The position numbers and the translations under genes were made by a program. Shown in pieces: positions 6,559 through 13,100 of a DNA stretch of 13,100 nucleotides. Each line of letters begins with the position of its first letter. Position 1 is the stretch's first letter. The stretch lies in NCBI GenBank assembly GCA_004356555.1, contig SMWY01000052.1:1-13100 (forward strand). The letters run 5' to 3'. The stretch is from Candidatus Dadabacteria bacterium (lineage in GTDB: Bacteria > Desulfobacterota_D > UBA1144 > Nemesobacterales > UBA2774). Below the pieces are notes generated by a model that had not been told where the DNA came from, did not search any database, and saw only the letters and a program-made list of their open reading frames with translations.

Positions 6559-6738
6559 TAGAATTTAGAATCGAGAGCTGACTCCCTTCAATTCCTCAGT
6601 CCAAAAGAATCTGACTATATTTAGAATATGACCTTTATTAATAATTAGGGTTCAAATTTCTGCCCATATTATATAGTATTAAAGAGGGCGGCAATATAGA
6701 TAAACGAGTGTACTAAATTTTTGAGGATAAAATATTAC

Positions 6739-8112
6739 ATGAGCCTAACAAAACGAAAATTATATTATCTATCCACCACTGTTCTCCTATTAATACTATG
6801 TTCTCTATATCCGGATACTGCTCTGAACCAGGAAGTAATAATTGAGGATGCCCCTTTGCTACCTCTCGAAGAAGCCCTGATTATCGCGGTTGCAGAAAAT
6901 CCAAAAATCAAGAATGCCTTTCTAGAGATACAAAAATCTGATGACGCGGTATGGGCAATAAAAACCAAACTTTTCCCTGAACTGGATTTTAGTTTGTATG
7001 AGGCGTATCATTTAACAGATGAGTCCTTTGAATTTAAGAAGGGTGCTTTTGGGGACATTTCAGGTATCGGCCCAATACCAGCAGAGAATACTAGTATTGC
7101 CACTACTCCGGACTTTACTACTTTTATAACCGCTTCTGCAGCTCAGCCCATCTCTCAATTATACGAGATCTCTCTCCTGATAAAGCAAAGAGAGATACAA
7201 AAAGCGCTATCCGACCAGGAATTAAGAGCCCGGGTTCTAGACATTACGGATGAAGTAAAGAAAGAATACTACACCATACTTAAATCACAGAGCTCGCTTG
7301 CCGCTATAGACGAGAAGATAGTATTTTTGACATCTCTTTTAGAACTAGTAAACAGAGATGTTCAGCAACAAAGGCTACTCGAAAAGGACAGCCTTGAGGT
7401 ACAAGCCCGGCTCGGCAGAGCAGAATATAAGCATTTTAAACTTAAAAACACTCTAGCCACTCAGAAAGAACGTTTTAATAAACTCCTCGGGCGCGATATA
7501 GAAACACCGTTTTCTGTTATTCCGATACCATATGCCGCTCCTTTTACTGTTAATGTGGAAGATGCTGAGGGGCAGGCACTTGCTCAAAGACCGGAGATAG
7601 ATGCGGCTGAGCTTGAAATTGAATTTGCTGAGAATGAAGTTCGCATAAAGAAATCTAAGTATATCCCTGAAATAGGTGTGCAGTTTCAGTACACAGCCAA
7701 TTTAAACGTCGAGCTCCTACCTGAAAATATCGTTACAATAGGATTATTTGCAAAATGGGATGTTTTTGACTGGGGTCGGAAAAAGAGTGAGGTGGCAGAG
7801 AAGAAAAAATCCGTAATCCAAGCCCAAAACAGACTGGAAGAGACCGAGTCTCAGATACTCATAGATGTAAATTCTAAGATTCGCAACCTAGAAGAGGCTG
7901 CCGTATTAATTAACGTTACTGAGCTAGAACAGGTTGCAGCAAAAGAAAATCTTCGAGTAGTCTTGAACAAATACGAAGTAGAAGACGCTTTATTAACTCA
8001 GGTGCTCGAAGCTGAGTCATCTTTGGAAGAGAAAAACAGTGACCACCAAAAAGCTATATTGGATTATTGGACAGCTCGAGCAAACTTGGATAAAGCAATC
8101 GGAGAGGAATGA
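6739..8112 (+). CDS. TolC-family outer-membrane efflux channel
   Basis: A 457-residue outer-membrane factor that provides the exit duct for the RND pump encoded downstream. The start is taken as ATG 6739 rather than the in-frame TTG at 6721, because that TTG is part of the ribosome-binding site (GAGGA 6723-6727) and ATG gives a clean signal peptide: MSLTKRK, then a hydrophobic core to about residue 24, with cleavage near residue 30. The mature protein has the two repeats of the OEP family (about 40-240 and 255-455), mostly long heptad-rich helices, starting with LPLEEALIIAVAENP and including the conserved turn WDVFDWGRKK (340-349) where the second repeat enters its periplasmic helix. Length is normal for the family. 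Its last four bases overlap the start of the next gene (ATGA), so translation is coupled. Substrate cannot be read from sequence. Confidence 0.88.
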   Translation: MSLTKRKLYYLSTTVLLLILCSLYPDTALNQEVIIEDAPLLPLEEALIIAVAENPKIKNAFLEIQKSDDAVWAIKTKLFPELDFSLYEAYHLTDESFEFKKGAFGDISGIGPIPAENTSIATTPDFTTFITASAAQPISQLYEISLLIKQREIQKALSDQELRARVLDITDEVKKEYYTILKSQSSLAAIDEKIVFLTSLLELVNRDVQQQRLLEKDSLEVQARLGRAEYKHFKLKNTLATQKERFNKLLGRDIETPFSVIPIPYAAPFTVNVEDAEGQALAQRPEIDAAELEIEFAENEVRIKKSKYIPEIGVQFQYTANLNVELLPENIVTIGLFAKWDVFDWGRKKSEVAEKKKSVIQAQNRLEETESQILIDVNSKIRNLEEAAVLINVTELEQVAAKENLRVVLNKYEVEDALLTQVLEAESSLEEKNSDHQKAILDYWTARANLDKAIGEE

Positions 8113-9233
8113 TGAAAACTGCAATTAAAATTCTAATACTAACCCTTATAATGCCATACCTAATGACCGGCTGCGGAAAGGACGAGCATCAAAAAACCGT
8201 GACTCCGGTCAGAGTAGAGAAAGTGACAATTCAAAGTGAGAATGCCTCCATCCGGTACACAGCAACAGTTAATCCTTACAGCCAGGTTAATCTCGATTTT
8301 AAGGTTGATGGTTACGTTTTAGAAATACTTCAGGTAGAGGGAGCTGACGGGAGAATGAGAGACATTCAGGAAGGTGACAATGTGACAAAGGGCCTTCCGC
8401 TTGCCCTAGTTGACCCAACCGAATATTTGGCCAAGGTTGTAGAGGCAAAGTCCCAGCTTACCGAGGCGCGGGCAACACAACAAAAGGACACAGAGGCTTA
8501 CAACAGGGCTCAAATACTCTATGCAGAGAAAAGCATGATAGCTCCCGAATATGATCGAGCTGTAAAGAATTATAAAGTTTCAAACGCCCAGGTAAAGGCT
8601 GCAGAAGCAAACCTAATTGAGGCTGATCAGAATTTATCCTATTGCACTTTAAGACCTCCTTCAAACGGAGTGCTTCTTAAGAGAAATATAGAGGTCGGCA
8701 CCCTTGTAAGACCTGGGTCTGAAGGGTTTGTACTTGCAGATGTAACTTCCGTAAAGGTCTTATTCTCAGTGCCAGACATTGTTTTGGGAGACGTTAGACT
8801 GGGGCAGGTAATGGAAGTGACAACGGAATCCGTAAAAGACACATTATTCTTAGGAAGAATTACGGAAATTGCCCCTGCCGCCAACACACGCTCAAGGGTG
8901 TTCAATGTTGAAATCACAATACAGAACCCTGAGAATCTTCTAAAACCTGGGATGATAGCTTCACTAAATGTATTTAAGGGAGATACAGCAGACGCTGTCT
9001 TTCTGCTTCCATTGGCATCCATCGTAAGATCAGTAAACAGCCAAGACGGTTATGCGGTCTTTACCGTTGAAGAGAGTGACGGAAAAACAAGAACGTTTAG
9101 AAAAGACGTTAAACTCGGAAGCGTCTATGGGAACAAAATAGCTATAATCGAGGGTCTTCATGAGGGTGAACAGGTAATTACCATAGGCGCACAGCAGGTA
9201 CGGAGCGGGGAAGAAGTGAGTATTATCTACTGA
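8109..9233 (+). CDS. RND efflux periplasmic adaptor, membrane-fusion lipoprotein (HlyD/AcrA family)
   Basis: A 374-residue adaptor linking the inner-membrane pump to the TolC-like channel. It begins with a lipoprotein signal peptide ending LMTG-C22, so it is probably anchored by lipid at C22. Domains in order: beta-barrel/lipoyl first half (47-105, with VNPYSQVNLDFKVDGYV and the loop GADGRMRDIQEGDNVTKG), alpha-helical hairpin (about 106-176), lipoyl second half (LSYCTLRPPSNGVLLKR, 176-192), beta-barrel (about 210-290, PENLLKPGM) and membrane-proximal domain to the end. The lipoyl loop is longer than in AcrA, which I associate with a less-studied adaptor subgroup. Two adjacent ATG codons (8109 and 8112) could start it; GGAGAGG at 8101-8107 suits either, and the 4-base overlap with the channel gene favours coupling. 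Confidence 0.9.
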   Translation: MMKTAIKILILTLIMPYLMTGCGKDEHQKTVTPVRVEKVTIQSENASIRYTATVNPYSQVNLDFKVDGYVLEILQVEGADGRMRDIQEGDNVTKGLPLALVDPTEYLAKVVEAKSQLTEARATQQKDTEAYNRAQILYAEKSMIAPEYDRAVKNYKVSNAQVKAAEANLIEADQNLSYCTLRPPSNGVLLKRNIEVGTLVRPGSEGFVLADVTSVKVLFSVPDIVLGDVRLGQVMEVTTESVKDTLFLGRITEIAPAANTRSRVFNVEITIQNPENLLKPGMIASLNVFKGDTADAVFLLPLASIVRSVNSQDGYAVFTVEESDGKTRTFRKDVKLGSVYGNKIAIIEGLHEGEQVITIGAQQVRSGEEVSIIY

Positions 9234-9265
9234 CAGGCAGAGCTTAATATTCAATGGAGGAGAAG

Positions 9266-9712
9266 ATGGCTGAGAACATCTGGAGAATTTATCTATCAGG
9301 AGAAATTCATACCGACTGGCGTGAGAGAATTGTTAATGGATCTGACAAACTGCCCGTTGAGTTCTACTCCCCGGTAACCGATCACGAGGCAAGTGATTTA
9401 TGCGGTGAGAAAATTTTGGGTGCTGAAGAATTAACCTTCTGGAGAGACAAAAAGGGGGCTGGAATCAATTCAATTAGAACGAATACCCTGATTGGAACTG
9501 CGGATATAGTAGTTGTTAGGTTTGGCCCTAAATATAAACAGTGGAATGCTGCTTTTGACGCCGGGTACGCATTCGCATTGGGAAAGCCGATTATTACACT
9601 ACATGATGAAGAATATGACCATGCACTTAAAGAAGTGGATGCCGCAGCCCGGGCAACCGCAAGAACCCCAGAGCAGGTTGTAGAGGTTCTTAAATACGTA
9701 ATTCTGAAATAA
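9266..9712 (+). CDS. ytoQ: YtoQ family protein (nucleoside 2-deoxyribosyltransferase-like)
   Basis: A 148-residue cytosolic protein of the YtoQ family, which belongs to the nucleoside 2-deoxyribosyltransferase-like fold. Its length equals that of Bacillus subtilis YtoQ. Recognisable strings are YLSGEIHTDWR (9-19), PVTDHEASD (36-44), INSIRTNTLI (67-76), ADIVVVRFGPKYKQWNAAFD (79-98) and ALGKPIITLHDEE (104-116). D98 sits about where nucleoside deoxyribosyltransferases have their catalytic glutamate, so the true substrate may differ; the family has no firm biochemical role known to me. ATG 9266 is chosen over ATG 9254 because GGAGG (9256-9260) lies 5 bases before it and the earlier ATG overlaps that site. 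It follows the adaptor gene by 32 bases and precedes the pump gene by 98, in the same direction, so it is probably in the efflux operon. Confidence 0.85.
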   Translation: MAENIWRIYLSGEIHTDWRERIVNGSDKLPVEFYSPVTDHEASDLCGEKILGAEELTFWRDKKGAGINSIRTNTLIGTADIVVVRFGPKYKQWNAAFDAGYAFALGKPIITLHDEEYDHALKEVDAAARATARTPEQVVEVLKYVILK

Positions 9713-9810
9713 CTGCTCGTGCAAAGAAGTATCGGGATTGCCTTAGGGGAACATTAATTTAGAGAATTTCCAGAATTCAATTGTAATAACTGACTTATCA
9801 ATAGGATAAA

Positions 9811-12800
9811 ATGGCATACAGAGACGACAGCGAAATAATCGCGAAAACTCATAATATAGCTCGTTTCTTTACGGAGAACCGGCATATATCATGGGCATTA
9901 CTTATAGCGGTTTTAATATGGGGCGTATTCGGCTGGATAAATATGCCCAAAAGCAAAGATCCCAACGTTCCAGTACTTGTAGCGGTGGTTCTATGTCCTT
10001 GGCCTGGGGCTGATGTTGAGAAAATAGAGCAGTTAGTGACAACACCTATCGAACAAACAATAGCACAGAGCTCTCATCTTCATGAACCTCAAGGCGGGAA
10101 TGAATTCGCAATACTGTCTACAACATTACCCGGTTTATCCATAGTTCAGATTCAGCTTTCAGAAGGATTAACTGATACTACAGAGCAGTTTAACTATATT
10201 AACCTTTTGCTCGATTATCTTAACAACAATCTGCCCGAGGGCGCGGGGCCAATACAGTTTAATAGCGGATTCGGTAACACCGCAGCTATTATGCTTACTA
10301 TAGCAAGCCCTAAAGAGAGCGAAATAGAGATTGGAATAAGATCGATAAATATAGAACAAGCTATCGAACAAGTCCGCTCCTCCGCCCCTCCAGAAGAACA
10401 AGGTTCTCGTGCCTCCCTTGTTATAGCACTACCGGGATCAGTAGATCCGGCAAGTTTAGACCGTGTACTAGAACTCTTAACCATTTCACTGCTAGAAAAT
10501 AATATTGCTCAGGACATACTCCCCTTGAGAGGACCGGGATTTGCCGGTCTCGATGCATCGCTTATTACTGACGAAGAAACGTTCTTAACTTTTACAACCA
10601 GATTTTCAAAAGAGAAGCTAGGATTTTCAGGATTCCATGTGGATGCATGGGATCCAGTCTTGATAGTAGACCCGAAAAATGTCGAAGCTGCGCTTAAATC
10701 GGCCGATGGCGACAAATACACTTATAGTGACCTAGAGAATATCACTGAGCTTATGACGGACACATTTCAATCGGTTCAGCAAGTTTCTATAATTGAACGC
10801 TCAGGTGTTCTGCCTCAGACAATTTATCTGGATTATTCACAAGACGTATTTGCTTCCTACGGCATAGTTCCCGCTCACATAAAACAGGTTTTAAATGCAC
10901 GGAATATAACTTTGCCCGGAGGAACAATTGAGATCGACGGCACTGAAGTTATCGTCTATCCCACTGGACAATTTACAAGCGTAGAAGAAATTGGAAACAC
11001 TATAGTTACTCAAACATCTGACGGCACCCCCGTGTACCTTCGCGACTTGGGAGAACTCGTAAGAGGGTATCAAAGTCCCCCTAACCTCTTGAATTTCTAT
11101 AATTGGCAGGATGAATCAGGCAACTGGCATAGAAGCAGGGCTATTACACTTGCTGTTCAAATGCGATCGGGAGATCAAATTCAGCAATTTGGAGACGCAC
11201 TCGATCAGGCCATTTTGGAACTCAAAACGCTACTACCCGAAGATCTGATAATTGCTAAGACTTCCAACCAGCCTGAGCAGGTAAGTGAGAATTTGTCCCT
11301 ATTCATGACTGCATTGGTCGAGGCGATAATTCTTGTTGTATTAATTGCCTGGATAGGATTTCGTGAGTGGCGCTCTGCTCTATTGCTGGCATTCTCGGTT
11401 CCCCTCACCCTAACTATGACTTTCGGCTTAATGTATTTTCTGGGAATAGACCTTCAGCAAGTATCCATTGCAAGTCTGATTATTGCGCTCGGACTCCTTG
11501 TAGATGACCCGGTCGTAGCAAATGACGCCATAAAGAGCAACCTGGCAATCGGACACCCGCCTCTGATCGCTTCATGGCTGGGGCCGACTAAGCTCTCACG
11601 CGCCATTATGTTTGCTACAGCTACGAACGTAGTAGCCTATGCTCCTTATCTTCTTTTGACGGGTACTACAGGTGAGTTTTTGTACAGTCTTCCCATTGTA
11701 ATTGCCGCGGCATTAATAGCTTCGAGAATAGTTTCTATGACATTTATTCCCTTACTGAGTTTCTATTTACTAAAACCCAAAGACCATGAAGCTTCGTTAG
11801 AGGACAAACGGAAACAAGGTTTTAGCGGATTCTACTATAAAGTTACCGAGTACGCGATCGATAACAGAAAAAGGGTCTTAGTATTTTCTCTAGTATTTCT
11901 TGTAATAGGGGGCGTCATTGCGAGCACTCTTAAAACATCTTTCTTCCCGCTCGACGTTCAGTACCTATCTTACGTTGATGTCTGGATGCCTAATGAGGCC
12001 TCGCTCTCTTCCACAAACGAGACTGCTACCAAAGCTGAAAAGATAATAAAAGAAGTGGCAGAAAAATATAGTAAAGATAACAAGAAGAAGAACGTCCTTT
12101 ATTCCGTCACCTCATTCATAGGAGGTGGAAGTCCCAGGTTCTGGAGCTCTGTTGCTCCTCAGCAGCAACAAAGAAACTATGCTCAATTGTTAATACAACT
12201 AAATGATAAGAATGATACTCCAGAGCTTGCGCCCTTATTTCAACAAGCACTCTCCGCGGAGATCCCGGGAGCGCACCTTGAGGTAAGACAGATTCCGTTA
12301 AATGTTATCGATTACCCGATAGAAATCCATCTATCCGGAAGAGCAGATATTAATACGGACCTTGAAGTTGAAGCCCAAGACATAAAAACCCTTAGAAAAT
12401 TAGCCCAAGAGCTGGAAGCTATATTGCGTGACATACCGGAAACGCTATCTGTCAGGAACGACTGGTTTGAGGAAAGTTTCATTGTAAGACTCGAAGTCGA
12501 TCCGGACCGTGCAAATCTTTCAGGCATAACCAATCAAGATGTTGCCCTTTCTGCTGTTACGGGGCTAAGCGGTTATCAGCTTACGAACTTTATAGAGGGT
12601 GATAAAAGCATTCCGGTAAATGCCAGACTCCGAATAGATGAGCGCGCCGAATTGTCAGATCTTGAAAGTCTATATGTTTATGGAATAGAGAATCAGGAGA
12701 AAATACCGCTTCTTGAGGTTTCAACAATTAAATACGCAATGGATACCTCTAGAATAATTAGACGAGAGCATTTCCGCACAATCACGGTGATCGCTTTTCC

Positions 12801-13100
12801 GGCTCCTAACATTCTAACTTCAACAATATTAAAGAAAGCTGATAAGGAAATTCAGAGCTTTATAGAAAACTTACCCCCCGGATACAACCTAGTGTGGGGC
12901 GGAGAAAGAGCCAAGCAGCAAAAAGGTTTTAGAAATCTAACTATGATATTACTGATTTCAATCACAGCCATTTATCTTGCGTTGTTATTCCAATTTAATA
13001 ATGCGGTCAAACCGTTTCTGGTGTTAGCCGCTGTGCCTTATGGAATTGTCGGGTCCCTCCTGGCACTGGTAATCATGGGTGAGCCTTTTAGCTTTATGGC
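9811..13100 (+). CDS. RND efflux pump, inner-membrane permease (AcrB superfamily), 3' end outside window
   Basis: The window encodes the first 1096 residues of a proton-driven RND permease; by comparison with AcrB roughly 120-150 residues are missing at the C-terminus. The start is ATG 9811 with AGGA (9803-9806) 4 bases upstream. TM1 is at about 25-44, followed by the first porter loop (PWPGADVEKIEQLVTTPIEQ, 63-82). TM2 begins near 500 with LVEAIILVVLIAWIGF, and TM4 carries the proton-relay pair D565-D566 in GLLVDDPVVANDAI. The second periplasmic loop runs from about 700 to 1050 and is followed by MILLISITAIYLALLFQF. The counterpart of AcrB K940 lies beyond the edge. DD is at 565-566 rather than 407-408, mainly because of an extra block of about 130 residues (169-302) in the first periplasmic loop. 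It is the motor of the tripartite system with the two upstream genes; substrate unknown. Confidence 0.93.
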   Translation, partial: MAYRDDSEIIAKTHNIARFFTENRHISWALLIAVLIWGVFGWINMPKSKDPNVPVLVAVVLCPWPGADVEKIEQLVTTPIEQTIAQSSHLHEPQGGNEFAILSTTLPGLSIVQIQLSEGLTDTTEQFNYINLLLDYLNNNLPEGAGPIQFNSGFGNTAAIMLTIASPKESEIEIGIRSINIEQAIEQVRSSAPPEEQGSRASLVIALPGSVDPASLDRVLELLTISLLENNIAQDILPLRGPGFAGLDASLITDEETFLTFTTRFSKEKLGFSGFHVDAWDPVLIVDPKNVEAALKSADGDKYTYSDLENITELMTDTFQSVQQVSIIERSGVLPQTIYLDYSQDVFASYGIVPAHIKQVLNARNITLPGGTIEIDGTEVIVYPTGQFTSVEEIGNTIVTQTSDGTPVYLRDLGELVRGYQSPPNLLNFYNWQDESGNWHRSRAITLAVQMRSGDQIQQFGDALDQAILELKTLLPEDLIIAKTSNQPEQVSENLSLFMTALVEAIILVVLIAWIGFREWRSALLLAFSVPLTLTMTFGLMYFLGIDLQQVSIASLIIALGLLVDDPVVANDAIKSNLAIGHPPLIASWLGPTKLSRAIMFATATNVVAYAPYLLLTGTTGEFLYSLPIVIAAALIASRIVSMTFIPLLSFYLLKPKDHEASLEDKRKQGFSGFYYKVTEYAIDNRKRVLVFSLVFLVIGGVIASTLKTSFFPLDVQYLSYVDVWMPNEASLSSTNETATKAEKIIKEVAEKYSKDNKKKNVLYSVTSFIGGGSPRFWSSVAPQQQQRNYAQLLIQLNDKNDTPELAPLFQQALSAEIPGAHLEVRQIPLNVIDYPIEIHLSGRADINTDLEVEAQDIKTLRKLAQELEAILRDIPETLSVRNDWFEESFIVRLEVDPDRANLSGITNQDVALSAVTGLSGYQLTNFIEGDKSIPVNARLRIDERAELSDLESLYVYGIENQEKIPLLEVSTIKYAMDTSRIIRREHFRTITVIAFPAPNILTSTILKKADKEIQSFIENLPPGYNLVWGGERAKQQKGFRNLTMILLISITAIYLALLFQFNNAVKPFLVLAAVPYGIVGSLLALVIMGEPFSFM

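Larger units (their letters stand above)
6498..6627 (+). repeat. Cluster of TTAGAAT heptamers in the divergent control region
   Basis: TTAGAAT occurs at 6498-6504, 6558-6564, 6565-6571 (head-to-tail with the previous copy) and 6621-6627, with a near copy TTAGAAC at 6509-6515. All are on the same strand. They flank the palindrome at 6527-6541. They may be regulator half-sites, though the AT-rich background makes some copies expected by chance. Confidence 0.3.

Noticed and set aside
6721..6738. TTG at 6721 as the start of the TolC-like gene
   Set aside because: It overlaps the GAGGA ribosome-binding site for the ATG at 6739 and would add six residues before the signal peptide.
8639..9022. Minus-strand frames antisense to the adaptor gene (also 8458-8664 and 9030-9254)
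   Set aside because: The sense frame encodes a clear membrane-fusion protein; these are shadows without supporting features.
9254..9265. ATG at 9254 as the start of the YtoQ-like gene
   Set aside because: The GGAGG that serves ATG 9266 begins inside this codon, and the shorter form has the usual length of the family.
10168..10484. Minus-strand frames within the RND pump (others at 10509-10721, 10891-11073, 11205-11408 and 12312-12533)
   Set aside because: The plus-strand pump frame is continuous with clear family motifs throughout; the antisense frames are short and featureless.

Overview
The window looks like chromosome from an AT-rich (roughly 40% GC by eye), double-membraned, oxygen-using bacterium. 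The diderm envelope is shown by a complete TolC-type outer-membrane channel, a lipoprotein membrane-fusion protein and an RND pump. Oxygen use is suggested by a TrhO-type tRNA hydroxylase, whose reaction needs O2. A glyoxylate-shunt enzyme implies growth on acetate, fatty acids or other C2 sources. I cannot name the lineage; there is no rRNA, no mobile element and no CRISPR array here.

Layout. Bases 1-466 are non-coding but not empty. They hold a GC-rich foldable island (about 84-196), a near-consensus sigma70 promoter (265-293), and just downstream a short C-rich stretch ending in a 12-bp hairpin (about 300-390) that reads as a small RNA or an attenuator leader. Next come trhO (467-1390) and, one base later, a small secreted protein of unknown function (1392-1799). 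A convergent 312-base gap contains a 31-residue single-helix membrane ORF on the minus strand and a long terminator-like hairpin. The centrepiece, 2112-6353 on the minus strand, is one 1413-residue polypeptide that joins malate synthase (N-terminal) to a long ICL2-type isocitrate lyase (C-terminal). It therefore carries both steps specific to the glyoxylate shunt, plus the C-terminal domain that in mycobacterial ICL2 senses acetyl-CoA.

A 385-base divergent control region (6354-6738) follows. It has a good promoter reading into the fusion gene, a perfect TTGTGC-N3-GCACAA inverted repeat and a cluster of TTAGAAT heptamers. From 6739 to the right edge runs an efflux operon: tolC-like channel, RND membrane-fusion lipoprotein, a ytoQ homologue and the RND pump, which the window cuts off at about residue 1096. 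The channel and adaptor overlap by 4 bases. The ytoQ-like enzyme lies between adaptor and pump, which is unusual. The pump carries a block of about 130 residues in its porter region that AcrB lacks.

Most noteworthy: the malate synthase-ICL2 fusion with its putative acetyl-CoA sensing tail, the promoter/C-rich RNA/hairpin unit upstream of trhO, the YtoQ enzyme inside an RND operon, and the porter-domain insertion of the pump.
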